A stretch of DNA of 64,000 nt from Octadecabacter antarcticus 307 (GTDB lineage: Bacteria > Pseudomonadota > Alphaproteobacteria > Rhodobacterales > Rhodobacteraceae). The notes under the pieces are model-generated. The model had not been told where the DNA came from. It saw nothing but the letters and a program-made list of their open reading frames with translations, and ran no database searches. Positions 43,841 through 53,084 of the stretch are shown here, in pieces; position 1 is the stretch's first letter, and every line of letters begins with the position of its first letter. The stretch lies in assembly GCF_000155675.2 (NCBI RefSeq), contig NC_020911.1, forward strand, positions 858,501-922,500, given 5' to 3'. Both the position numbers and the translations under genes were made by a program.

Positions 43841-44474
43841 CACAATGCCCGGCCCAGATACTTCGAGGCGCGGAGCGCATCGTTCTGAGCGATGGCTCCA
43901 GCGGTGCTTGGCTTCCATGGCTGGGCGTTTCTGTGCAGAGGGATGACCGCAGCCGCTGCGCGGTCCGCGATAGCATCGTGGCATCTGCGCGTGTCGTATG
44001 CTGCGTCCACTGCCCCCTCTCATCGCTGCGAGCAGCGACTGCCGGGCAACGGGACAGTGCATGTTTACATGCGTGAGAGGGGGCAGTGACGCTGCCGATC
44101 TGCAGATCGCCCGGGATCTGATTGAGCAGCATCGGCGGATCTCCAATGTTGCTGCCGGTGACTTAAACAGCTCGAACCTCCAACGTTTGCTCGTCGATGC
44201 CGAGATGGATCTTGCGCGAGGTAAGCCATGTCGCGCCATTGGTCCGAGCGACAATGGCGACCCGTTTTGTGCCGCCCACTGCCCGCCAGGGTATTGCGAA
44301 GCAATGCACGATAGGGATGCTTGCGTGCATTCCACTTATTACCCTTCAGGCGCATGCAAAGCATGCTGCCGAGAGGGCAACGGAGGGTGTGGCGCCCCAG
44401 TTCACCTCAGGATCGAACCAGATCGCCAGTGATCCGCGGCGCTTCAACGCCTCATTTTAGGCAGTCCAGTTCGC
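43841..44474 (-). pseudogene. decayed IS5-family transposase gene
   Basis: Read on the minus strand, pieces of an IS5 transposase appear in order but in several frames: NEALKRRGSLAIWFDPEVNW (44462 downward), KWNARKH (about 44340), KIHLGIDEQTLEVRAV then a TAA, TGSNIGDPPMLLNQIPG, LQIGSVT, and AAYDTRRCHDAIADR ... ALRASKYLGRALW. About 100 codons are missing between the first two pieces, an 81-bp palindromic insert splits GSVT from AYDTR, and the 3' end is cut off at the ISNCY remnant. It is inactive. Confidence 0.8.
44007..44087. repeat. 81-bp element with 15-bp perfect terminal inverted repeats
   Basis: CACTGCCCCCTCTCA (44007-44021) and its exact reverse complement (44073-44087) bound the element. 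Inside are two more hairpins: TCGCTGC GA GCAGCGA (44022-44037) and CATGT TT ACATG (44059-44070). It interrupts the IS5 transposase codons for GSVT/AYDTR, which dates it after the IS. It is too short to code for a transposase. Confidence 0.88.
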
Positions 44475-44682
44475 AGTCTTCTACGTCAGCGCTGTGGGTT
44501 TGCTCATGCAAGCCAGCTACCAAACTGGATTCATAATATGAATCCCAAACCGGGTTTGTGCTACAGAGCCGATGCGATAGGTAACGAACAGTTTTTTTCA
44601 TGCAGATTCCTATTTAAAAGACGCCAGCGGTCACATCGAAGTAAGCCAATCTTGAGACCCTACAGTCAGCGCGCACAAAATG
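44475..44682. other. intergenic after the IS remnants
   Basis: No gene is supported in these 208 bases. It is AT-richer than the flanks and holds a small repeat AATTGG-type region near 44521-44545 (GGATTCATAATATGAATCC is a palindrome at about 44527-44545), which may act as a hairpin for the gene ending at 44683. Confidence 0.4.
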
Positions 44683-45648
44683 TCACGAGACCAGAATACC
44701 TCCCAAAATGACGACACTGCGATCGTCGTAAAATTCAGTGCTGGTAGACCCTTTTACCGTCTCGAAATGGCCCGTCTTGTGGAAATCATGATCCTCAGCG
44801 GCGTGGAATGCCGTTTCCCATGCCGTTACAGATACGTCGGCGGGCAGAGACGGATAACCATCGGTGAATATCTCGATGCTCGTGATGTCCTTTGTCGCGC
44901 GTTCGAAATCTTGCAGCTCACCTAGCTGAGGCGTTGTTCCGTTCATCGTATCAAAGCACAACGGATTTCCAACCGCATTCCCAAATTTGAACTGTTTCTG
45001 GATCCCTCCCATTAGAAAACCTGAAGCAAGTTCCCTAAACTTATGCAGCCCTGTCGTGGAAACTGCTTCATCAACGATTTCTGATGCCCGCGCCGTCGTC
45101 AGAACGCCCTCAATAATGGCAGTATCAAAGCCTAAGAAAATGCAGCGGCGGGTCAACATTTCAACTTGGTCAAGGTCCCTGTTGCGGCTGGACAGTTCAT
45201 TGAACACTGCCACACGCGCCGCGGTTGACACGAAATCTATGAGCTTTTCATGGTGGTGTACTTCTGTGCCATTCAGCCGAATGCCGCTGTCGCCCAGCTG
45301 CAAAAACCGCCACGTCTCACCACAATCCAGGGCAACAGCAAGGGTTGTTGATGGTGGAACATCAAGGTTTAGAGGCTCGGTTCGCGCCTTTAAAGCCGCA
45401 GACAGACGCGCAATAATTTCTGTGCCGGGCAGCCTACGGTTTATAGGGTCGAGCGCAATTGCCGCCATTTCGGATGCAACAGTCATTGCGGCCAAACGAC
45501 CCGCAGCCATGCCATTCACTACCGTGCCAAGCGGATCGGTCGCACCATCGAAAACACCATAAACGGCCCCCGGCACGATCAAAGGAACGTCATCACCGGG
45601 CGCGGACCCGTCGCGGTATTTCGATCTATTGAAAAGTTCTAAGTGCAT
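44683..45648 (-). CDS. PP2C-like phosphatase domain protein linked to an ABC importer
   Basis: The 321-residue protein carries the PP2C metal-site motifs in order: FDGATD (D34), TTLAVAL, LGDSGIRL (119-122), FTDGYPSLP and DDRSVVIL near the C-terminus. The DxxD pattern is kept, so it is probably a Mg/Mn phosphatase, classically for Ser/Thr phosphoproteins. There is no signal or span. I start at ATG 45648, preceded by AAGGACGACG; the frame extends to 45723 inside the permease gene. It is the last gene of the importer operon, eight bases after the permease stop, an uncommon partner. The substrate is unknown. Confidence 0.8.
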   Translation of the reverse strand: MHLELFNRSKYRDGSAPGDDVPLIVPGAVYGVFDGATDPLGTVVNGMAAGRLAAMTVASEMAAIALDPINRRLPGTEIIARLSAALKARTEPLNLDVPPSTTLAVALDCGETWRFLQLGDSGIRLNGTEVHHHEKLIDFVSTAARVAVFNELSSRNRDLDQVEMLTRRCIFLGFDTAIIEGVLTTARASEIVDEAVSTTGLHKFRELASGFLMGGIQKQFKFGNAVGNPLCFDTMNGTTPQLGELQDFERATKDITSIEIFTDGYPSLPADVSVTAWETAFHAAEDHDFHKTGHFETVKGSTSTEFYDDRSVVILGGILVS

Positions 45649-45656
45649 CGTCGTCC

Positions 45657-47312
45657 TTAAATAAACGCGTTGTCGCGGTTCTCGGTAAAGCGGAAAACCA
45701 GATAGACGCAAACACCGGTGCACAGCAACAGCACTGTCGAATGGGCAGCCGCGAGCCCGAATTCACCGTCCAGAACCGCCAGATAAATCGAAACGGGCAT
45801 GGTGATCGTACCTGCGTCGTAAAGGATCAAGGTGCCGGAAAGCTCATTAATTGCTGTAATGAAGCCCATGAGTGACCCAACGATCAAACCCGGCAGGATC
45901 AGCGGAACTGTGATTTTCAGGAAAGCTTTGAGCGGTGGGGCTCCGAGATTTATGGCCGCCTCTTCCATTGACGGTTTGATCTGGCGCAAGCTCGACGTTG
46001 TGGAGCGCACGCCGTACGGCAATCGGCGGATGAAATAGAGCAGGATTAGCAGCCAAGCGGCCCCCATCCCGCCCATGAAGCCGGATCGGAACGTGGTGAC
46101 GAACCCGATGGCCATCACCACCCCCGGGATCAGGTATGGCACCATCATCAAAAAATCGATCGCACCGGATGTGGCGGTTTCACGGCGCACGATCACATAA
46201 CTGATCAGCGCAGAAAATACCGTAATCAACACCACCGCAGCTGTTGCAAAGATAAAGCTGTTGGTGATCGCTTCGGGGGCTGTGCGCAAAATGCGGCTGT
46301 AACTTTCTAAGCCATAACCGCCGACAAATACTGGCCCGTTGGTCTTAAGGAACGACGTATAGACCACCACCAACGTCGGCAGCATCGCGATCAAAACGAC
46401 CCCGTGGCAAAAGCCGTGCACAGCTATATTTCGCCATCCTGTCAGCTGCGTTTTGACTGGCAGATTGGTTAAACTGCTTGCGTAGCGCCGTTTCGCCAGA
46501 ATGCGCCGTTGTGCTAGTAGGGCCAACATCGAAATGACAATCATGATCATCGACACTGTGACCGCCATGGTTGGCAACCCGCCCAGTTCGGACCGATAGG
46601 CCGCAAACGCGATGGTCGAAAGCGTGCGAAACCCGCGCCCCAAAATGGCCGGTGTGCCGAAATCCGCAATCGACAGCACAAAACAAATAATCGCGCCGGT
46701 GCTGATGGCTGGAAACACCAGCGGCAACGTGATTTTGACGAACCGTTGCCAAGGGGTACAGCCTAGGTTTTCTGCCGCGTCCTCGAACGATTTGTTCACT
46801 GCCATCAGGGCTGTTTGGGTCATCAAAAAAACGAACGGAAAGAATTTCAACGTGAACACAAGGATGATGCCATGCGCGCCGTAGATCGTCGGTGTGTCTA
46901 TTCCGATGCGCTCAAAAAAGTTGGTGATGAACCCGTTGGACCCCAGCATCATGATCCACGCATAGGCCCCGATGAACGGCGGCGCCACCAGCACCAAAAT
47001 CGCCAGCGTCGATATCCACGTCCGCCCCCAAAGATGAAATCGCGCGGTGAAAAACGCCAGTGGTATCCCCAAAAGACACGCGCCCAACGTTCCGAATAGC
47101 CCCACATACAGCGTGTTCTTCAGCCCGTTCAAATAGTAATTGCGCGTAAAAACCTGAACGTAGTTTCCCAGCGTCCATTCCAACGTATCGGCATCCACAA
47201 ACGACAACATCAGGACACGAACGATAGGAAACAACAACAAAACAACCAAAATGACCATGATGATGCCTGTGACTACAGTCCAGAAATCCGGTTTGCGCCA
47301 CGCGTTTATCAT
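45657..47312 (-). CDS. two-domain ABC transporter permease, Afu/Fbp type
   Basis: The 551-residue protein is a fused permease of the ferric iron / thiamine / polyamine group: two six-span halves (about 1-270 and 290-551), each with an EAA loop (FEDAAENLGCTPWQRFVKIT and MEEAAINLGAPPLKAFLKIT). It works with the ATPase whose gene overlaps it by four bases (ATGA at 47309-47312) and with the binding protein at 48447. Members of this group carry iron, but AfuABC of Actinobacillus carries hexose-phosphates, so the substrate is open. Confidence 0.88.
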   Translation of the reverse strand: MINAWRKPDFWTVVTGIIMVILVVLLLFPIVRVLMLSFVDADTLEWTLGNYVQVFTRNYYLNGLKNTLYVGLFGTLGACLLGIPLAFFTARFHLWGRTWISTLAILVLVAPPFIGAYAWIMMLGSNGFITNFFERIGIDTPTIYGAHGIILVFTLKFFPFVFLMTQTALMAVNKSFEDAAENLGCTPWQRFVKITLPLVFPAISTGAIICFVLSIADFGTPAILGRGFRTLSTIAFAAYRSELGGLPTMAVTVSMIMIVISMLALLAQRRILAKRRYASSLTNLPVKTQLTGWRNIAVHGFCHGVVLIAMLPTLVVVYTSFLKTNGPVFVGGYGLESYSRILRTAPEAITNSFIFATAAVVLITVFSALISYVIVRRETATSGAIDFLMMVPYLIPGVVMAIGFVTTFRSGFMGGMGAAWLLILLYFIRRLPYGVRSTTSSLRQIKPSMEEAAINLGAPPLKAFLKITVPLILPGLIVGSLMGFITAINELSGTLILYDAGTITMPVSIYLAVLDGEFGLAAAHSTVLLLCTGVCVYLVFRFTENRDNAFI

Positions 47313-48388
47313 TCCACGCGCCCGCCGGTTTCACCGTCTTCAAAGAACGCCAGATCATCACGTTTCACCATCAATGTCACGCGGCTGCCGGTGGGCAATT
47401 CTATCACTGACGGGTCCGGACGGGCCAAAGATTTCAAACGTTCGCCGTGATCGGTGATCGTGACTACCTCCATTTCGCGGCCAACGAAACTGACGTCTGA
47501 CAGGGTCGCAGGGATCGCGATTTCGCCCGCGTCTGGCGCAACAACACCGTCCGCCACACGCAGGGTTTCGGGACGCACCGCACATACGATATCGGGCGTA
47601 TCGCAGGTATCCAACACAATCGCCCCACCTGACGTCAACGCGAATTGCGCGCCAACCTTGGTCAGCGATAGGAGATTATTGGCCCCCACAAACGTCGCGA
47701 CAAACTTGTTGGTGGGTCGTAAATAAATATCAAGCGGGCTGGCCGCCTGTTGAATCACACCCTGATGCATGACGCACACTGTGTCCGACATCGCCAATGC
47801 TTCTTCTTGATCATGGGTGACATATACTGTGGTGATGCCGAGATCGCGCTGGATGCGGCGCAATTCGGCGCGCAAATCCACGCGCAAGCGCGCATCTAGA
47901 TTGGACAACGGTTCGTCCATCAACAACACTTTGGGGCGGATCACGATGGCCCGTGCCAGGCCGACGCGCTGTTGTTGACCACCAGATAATTCATGGGGCA
48001 TGCGATCGGCAAACGCACCAAGTTGCACAACGTCTAGAACATCGGCCACACGTTTTGTGATTTCTGACGCGGATACTTTGCGTTGTTTCAACCCGAACGC
48101 CACGTTGTCGCGCACGCTGATATGCGGGAAAATCGCGTAGTCCTGAAACACCATCCCGACGTCGCGCCGATGCGCGGGCAGGCGTTCGATGGATACACCA
48201 TCGATCGCAATCTGCCCCGCGTTCTGGTCGTGAAACCCCGCGATTGTGCGCAACAGCGTGGTCTTTCCGCAACCGGACGGCCCCAGCAAGGTGAAAAACG
48301 ACCCAGACGGGACGGATATGTTGATATCGGATAAAGCCACGACATCGCCGTAAAGCTTACGCAGGCCAGTAATTTCAACGGACGCCAT
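47309..48388 (-). CDS. ABC transporter ATPase, Afu/Fbp/Pot type
   Basis: The 359-residue ATPase has Walker A GPSGCGKTT (36-44), signature LSGGQQQRVGLARAI, Walker B LLMDEPLSNLDARL, H-loop VYVTHDQEEALAMSD and a C-terminal TOBE domain. It drives the two-domain permease directly downstream, whose start overlaps its stop. The binding protein gene ends 58 bases upstream on the same strand. Confidence 0.9.
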   Translation of the reverse strand: MASVEITGLRKLYGDVVALSDINISVPSGSFFTLLGPSGCGKTTLLRTIAGFHDQNAGQIAIDGVSIERLPAHRRDVGMVFQDYAIFPHISVRDNVAFGLKQRKVSASEITKRVADVLDVVQLGAFADRMPHELSGGQQQRVGLARAIVIRPKVLLMDEPLSNLDARLRVDLRAELRRIQRDLGITTVYVTHDQEEALAMSDTVCVMHQGVIQQAASPLDIYLRPTNKFVATFVGANNLLSLTKVGAQFALTSGGAIVLDTCDTPDIVCAVRPETLRVADGVVAPDAGEIAIPATLSDVSFVGREMEVVTITDHGERLKSLARPDPSVIELPTGSRVTLMVKRDDLAFFEDGETGGRVE

Positions 48389-48446
48389 TCAATACACCTG
48401 CAAATGGAAAAACCGGGTGCGACTATTCGCACCCGGCAGTTTGGTT

Positions 48447-49430
48447 TTATTGAACGTCGAGGACCATGTCCTGCCAAGCGTCTACGAGCCGTGCGCGGTT
48501 TTCGGCAGCCCAACCACTATCATAACCGACTGAATTCACATCCCCCAAAGGGAGCAGTGCGGGGTTGGATGCGACGTCAGACCGGACCGGACGACGGCCC
48601 TGTTCTGCCACGACGATCTGTGCCGCCTCAGACATCATGAAATCAACGAAGGCTTTGCCGTTTTCGCCATTCGGACCACCCGCGATCAACGCCATCGCAT
48701 CGGGTGCAATCGCTGTGCCCTCAGACGGATAAACGATCTGCACCGGTCCGCCACCTTCGACGTAGCGCAATGCTGCGTCCTCAAGCGTTACACCTACCGC
48801 GAGTTCACCGTCATTGACGAACCGTGGCACCGCGCCGGAACTGTCAGACAGTACGAAATTCGACAACATGCCTTTGTAAATGTCCCAACCGGCGGCTTCG
48901 CCCTCAAACGCCTGAAGGACCGTGGCCAATTGAATATAGGCCGACCCCGATGCCTCCGCACGCGCAGAGGAAATCATTTCGTCATACATAGGATCAGCGA
49001 GCGACGCCCAGCTAGCCGGAACAGCCAGTCCGTCTAGCTCTTCCTCATTGACGATCAAAACCATCACAACTGCTGTGAATGGCGACCACATATCGCTTTG
49101 CTTCATGCCATCGGCAAGCATGTCTGATCCGGCTGCTTCATAGGCTTCGAACAAGTCGGGGTTAAAGTCGATAACTGTACCGTCGACGCTCCACAATACA
49201 TCCCCCATGGGGGCGCTGGATTCTGCCGTAAGGCGGTTCAGAAGCTCGCCAGATCCTGCTTTGATTATCTCGACGGACGTACCGGTCTGTGCTTCGAACA
49301 TCGGCACAAGCGCGTCGATGAAGTTCTGCGGCACGGCAGTATAAACTGTTACAGTGCCTTCCGCCGTTGCCATGGACGCGCTAATCGCCAGCGCGGATAC
49401 CATCGAAATGGTCTTGAGTGAATTCTTCAT
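48447..49430 (-). CDS. AfuA/FbpA-like periplasmic binding protein
   Basis: The 327-residue protein has a signal peptide (MVSALAISASMATA) and a mature part starting EGTVTVYTAVPQNF, typical of the Fe3+/thiamine/sugar-phosphate-like type 2 binding proteins; it also shows IKAGSGELLNRL and GDVLWSVDG. The paired tyrosines that bind Fe3+ in FbpA are not obvious, which weakens an iron role. GGGAGGTCAC precedes ATG 49430. The first gene of the importer operon, it is read away from the ROK regulator at 49579. Confidence 0.85.
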   Translation of the reverse strand: MKNSLKTISMVSALAISASMATAEGTVTVYTAVPQNFIDALVPMFEAQTGTSVEIIKAGSGELLNRLTAESSAPMGDVLWSVDGTVIDFNPDLFEAYEAAGSDMLADGMKQSDMWSPFTAVVMVLIVNEEELDGLAVPASWASLADPMYDEMISSARAEASGSAYIQLATVLQAFEGEAAGWDIYKGMLSNFVLSDSSGAVPRFVNDGELAVGVTLEDAALRYVEGGGPVQIVYPSEGTAIAPDAMALIAGGPNGENGKAFVDFMMSEAAQIVVAEQGRRPVRSDVASNPALLPLGDVNSVGYDSGWAAENRARLVDAWQDMVLDVQ

Positions 49431-49578
49431 GTGACCTCCCACAGTCGTTGGTGTCGGCCTAGAATCCGACTGAATAGGGAGCAATATGCGCGCCCCTGAT
49501 TAGATTGCATTCCAAAATATAATGCGAGTCAAGGAAATTATGAATTGAACGGAGCGCCTAAATGCGCGACGAACAGGT

Positions 49579-50718
49579 ATGGGGCAGCCATTTAATCTGA
49601 GTTTTAACGCACGGCGTATTGTATCGGACATCCGGCGCGTCGGCCCAATGTCGCGCGCTGATTTGGCCCGCAACCTGTCGATTACACCGTCAACGGTAAC
49701 GCGTTTGGCAGTACAATTGATTGATGACGGATTGCTGTGCGAACGCGACGACACGAACCGAAAACCCCAGAAAGGCTATCCCGCCAAACTGCTGAACCTC
49801 AATCCGCGCGGATTATGCACTGCGGGTGTTTATCTTGATCCCGATCGCATCATGACCTGTATTTCAACCTTATCTGGGGACATCCTGGCGCAAGATGAAA
49901 TGGCGGTTCCAGATCGATCGTTCGACGCGATCATGTCAGCTGCGGGCGCGGGGGTGAAAAATCTTATCGAGGATGCAAATGTCGATATAAGTCGTATGGC
50001 CGGGTGCGGTGTCAGTTACCCGGGGAGATATTCACAAGACCCAAACCGCGTGATGCGCATCAGCCAATTCAAAGGCTGGCCGAAGGTCAACGTTCGTCGC
50101 GACCTGTCGCCATATTTCGGGATGCCGGTCCAACACATGAACGATGCCAAGGCCGCCTGCCTTGCAGAATTGTATCACGGCACAGCCCGTAATCTTCAGA
50201 ACTTTTGCTACATTTGGCTGTCCTATGGCATTGGAGGGGCCGCTGTTGTGGACCAGCACCCCTATTTGGGACGCAACAACGGTGCCGCTGAATGGGGTGG
50301 TCTTTTCCCAAAATCAAAACCCCGTCCGTCTGGCCAAGATCTACTTGATAGTTTGGGGCGTGCAGGTCTCCCGCTTGACCGTTTGAGCGATTTTACCGAT
50401 GATCACCTGACCCATCCCGCCGTGACGCAATGGCGTGAAAGGGCTTCTGAACAGATATGTTGGCTCTGTCTCGTTATTGCGCGAACATTCGCTCCGCAGG
50501 GCATTGTCATTGGTGGGACCTTACATAACAGGATCATTGAGGGCTTCATCAGTGACATCACCGATCGCGACAGCCTTGGCGAAGAGTTTGAACAGGCAGC
50601 GCCAAAGATCATTCGTGCATCTAGGGATCACCTTCCTCAGCTTGGACCAGCGGCTTTACCCGTCCATAACGTTCTCAGCCCAGCACGATATTTGGGACAA
50701 GTCAGCAAGGGTAGGTGA
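49579..50718 (+). CDS. ROK-family transcriptional regulator
   Basis: The 379-residue protein has an N-terminal winged helix (about 8-68; MSRADLARNLSITPSTVTRL) and a ROK sugar-kinase-like domain. The usual CxCGxxGCxE zinc motif is not visible and the DxG phosphate loop is weak, so it should be a regulator without kinase activity. ROK regulators respond to sugars or sugar phosphates. It is divergent from the importer operon (gap 148 bases), which it probably controls; that hints at a carbohydrate or sugar-phosphate substrate. The start ATG 49579 has only a weak site (AACAGG). Confidence 0.85.
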   Translation: MGQPFNLSFNARRIVSDIRRVGPMSRADLARNLSITPSTVTRLAVQLIDDGLLCERDDTNRKPQKGYPAKLLNLNPRGLCTAGVYLDPDRIMTCISTLSGDILAQDEMAVPDRSFDAIMSAAGAGVKNLIEDANVDISRMAGCGVSYPGRYSQDPNRVMRISQFKGWPKVNVRRDLSPYFGMPVQHMNDAKAACLAELYHGTARNLQNFCYIWLSYGIGGAAVVDQHPYLGRNNGAAEWGGLFPKSKPRPSGQDLLDSLGRAGLPLDRLSDFTDDHLTHPAVTQWRERASEQICWLCLVIARTFAPQGIVIGGTLHNRIIEGFISDITDRDSLGEEFEQAAPKIIRASRDHLPQLGPAALPVHNVLSPARYLGQVSKGR

Positions 50719-51114
50719 GCTACTGGGAGTCTAGACAACATCTATGATCGACTTATCTAAGATGCTCGACAAGATGGCCCCATCTGGCAACTCGTCTGGC
50801 CCGCTATTCTACTCTTTGCTCAATTGTTGATGCGGCTAAGAATTTCATCGCATGCTACCTCCATCGACGGACGTAAGGCATCCAAGGACGGCTGTGTATA
50901 TCGCTGCCCAGTGATCGACAACGGCATGTGATTGAGCAGTCTGACTGCAATTTATTCGAGTACCCCGGCTTCCATTGCAACCGTCGCGAATGTCCAGCGA
51001 TGCATATATGATTAAGCTCCGAGATTGCAAAGCGGCGTTGAAATGACTCAAGAAATCAATAAAATGCCATTTGCGACCGGACATCATCGCGACGGGCAAG
51101 CTTCAGTCTGAACT
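50719..51114. other. intergenic and degraded IS sequence
   Basis: No intact gene is supported. The last 45 bases (about 51072-51114) can be read as PDIIATGKL-like codons, the upstream part of the IS6 remnant in another frame. The rest shows nothing I can assign. Confidence 0.4.
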
Positions 51115-51381
51115 GCTGCGACGAAGGTCATCGCCAATGCTGGCGAGCATGAAACTGGCCGCTGGCTGAACAATCGCGCCGAGGATCCTGATCTGCCATT
51201 TTGACGACGAGAGCGGGCCATGCTGCGCTTTCGGCACATGCGAAGTCGGCAGAAATTCGTTGCCGTTCAAGTATCCGTTCAAAACCATTTCGATCAGGAG
51301 AGCGCCGATTGCACTAGGAACAATTTCAAACTCACTCGGACCGCAGATCTCGCCGAGTGGCGCGGTCTTTGTTCCGCGTAA
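51115..51381 (+). pseudogene. 3' end of an IS6-family transposase (left copy)
   Basis: In one frame: NAGEHETGRWLNNRAEDPDL, PF, a TGA at 51202, RRERAMLRFRHMRS, QKFVAVQVSVQNHFDQE, RNNFKLTRTADLAEWRGL and a terminal TAA at 51379. These are the last blocks of IS6-family transposases, including the final part of the DDE domain. The upstream part is degraded and shifted. DNA similarity to the right copy continues to about 51433. It lies directly upstream of the glycan locus. Confidence 0.8.
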
Positions 51382-51611
51382 GTTCTGGTATTTCGCTGCA
51401 AACTGAGACAGGTTTTCATTCGCCTGAAAGCACGGCCACTGCTGCTTGGCACTGTTCCCTGTCCGTCAACTTTCCTCTCTCTCACCGCGCAGCTCAGGGC
51501 CAGGTTGCTGGCCGGGCCGGTTGCTGGGATCTATGGGGGTGACAGTTGCCTTGGGCCAAAGGCGCTGCTACTGACAAGAGCGTTTCGCATGCACAAACTG
51601 GACTTTTTATA

Positions 51612-53084
51612 ATGCGCCTTACAGTCGTAGCCACAGCCTGCAACCTTGCGGATATCACCAAGGCGCTTGCCAGCCAAGCCGGCGACGGGATCAGTCATCT
51701 GGTGACTTTTGGCAGCCGGGCAGCAGACTACAAGGCCTCCAGCCTGCTGCGCATGACCTCCGCGCAAGGCCAGCGCGGGCACATCATGAAAGACGACCGG
51801 TTCACTGGGTTTGGTCTGGCGCTGACCCAGTCCCCCGGGTTCGAGGCGTCGCTGCTTGAAGCGATGGACACGTTGCAGCGCGGGTCCGAAGGCCATGTCT
51901 ATCGCAACCACGATTTGCAGTCGCCATCGGACTACGTGAACTACGTAAGTATCATTGCTGATCGCATTGCCACTATCCTGACCGACGAGGCAATTGACAC
52001 GGTCCTGTTCTACGACGTGCCGCACTTGTTCTATGACAGCCTGATGTATCATGTGGCCAAGGCCTTGGGCCTGCGCACGCTGGTGCTGCGATCCGCGCAT
52101 ATGCCGCGACAGTTCTATTCTATGTCCGATATTACCCATCTGGGACACACCCGATCTGTGCCCGGTGCCGAACCCTTTCCAATAGAACCGGGAAAGGTGC
52201 CTGAATTGTATTATATGAAGGGTATAAAGCAGGAGAAAAGCGAATTGGGCCGGATCACGGGCCGGGCTTTGATGCATCTGGTTGCCCATGTGATGACGCG
52301 GGAGCCGCAACTGCTCCTACGGCCCGGGCGGCTGTGGTCGATATATCGCAGGATGGACGCGGCGGCGCGGCGCTTGCCGAAATGGCGCGACCCCTTCGCG
52401 CGTTTTTTTAGCACTGACAGCCTTTTCTTTGCCGAGCAACTCGCTGGGATCGAACAGACCGAGCCCGACTTGGGCCAGCCGTTCGTTTATTTCCCACTGC
52501 ATTTGCAACCTGAGATGACGACCTCAATTCTGGGTGGGGTGTATCGCGATCAGTTGATGGCGATCGAGGCAACCGCGGCGATGCTGCCCGAGGGTTACTT
52601 GATCTACGTTAAGGAAAACCCCAAGCAGGATGGGCGCTATCGACGGCCGCTGTTTTACCATCGGCTGCGGCGCATCCCACAGGTGCGCATGATGCCTTCG
52701 CACGCCAATACCCACGATTTGACCGGTGCTTCGGACTATGTGGCGACGATTTCGGGGACCGTTGCATGGGAGGCGATCTTGATGGGCAAGCCCGCGCTTG
52801 TCTTTGGCGACACTTGGATGCAGGCATTGCCGGGCGTTACGCGTTACCGCCCGGGGCTACGCCATGGGGACATTGCCGACGACGCGGTGGACCATGACGC
52901 GCTGCAACAGGCTGTGGGAGTGTTAGTGGCGGCCAGCCACGAAGGCGTACTGTCGCGCCATGCCGCCCGCCAAGACGCGGACCATAGCGCTAGCGCAAAT
53001 GCCGAGGACGTGGCGACCACGGTTTGGTCGCTGCTTCAAGGCGAGACGCCACTGACCTTCACCGCGCCTGGTGAGGCGTCATGA
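51612..53084 (+). CDS. capsule-synthesis-like glycosyltransferase candidate
   Basis: The 490-residue protein resembles capsule polysaccharide synthesis proteins with a GT-B-like C-terminal half: YFPLHLQPEMTTS, GYLIYVKENP, and DYVATISGTVAWEAILMGKP are typical of this broad group. No signal or membrane span is seen. I start at ATG 51612 (MRLTVVATACN); a TTG at 51546 with GGGGGTG upstream would give 22 more residues and cannot be excluded. Its stop overlaps the ATG of the cytidylyltransferase gene. It is a candidate for adding the nonulosonic acid to a glycan. Confidence 0.7.
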   Translation: MRLTVVATACNLADITKALASQAGDGISHLVTFGSRAADYKASSLLRMTSAQGQRGHIMKDDRFTGFGLALTQSPGFEASLLEAMDTLQRGSEGHVYRNHDLQSPSDYVNYVSIIADRIATILTDEAIDTVLFYDVPHLFYDSLMYHVAKALGLRTLVLRSAHMPRQFYSMSDITHLGHTRSVPGAEPFPIEPGKVPELYYMKGIKQEKSELGRITGRALMHLVAHVMTREPQLLLRPGRLWSIYRRMDAAARRLPKWRDPFARFFSTDSLFFAEQLAGIEQTEPDLGQPFVYFPLHLQPEMTTSILGGVYRDQLMAIEATAAMLPEGYLIYVKENPKQDGRYRRPLFYHRLRRIPQVRMMPSHANTHDLTGASDYVATISGTVAWEAILMGKPALVFGDTWMQALPGVTRYRPGLRHGDIADDAVDHDALQQAVGVLVAASHEGVLSRHAARQDADHSASANAEDVATTVWSLLQGETPLTFTAPGEAS

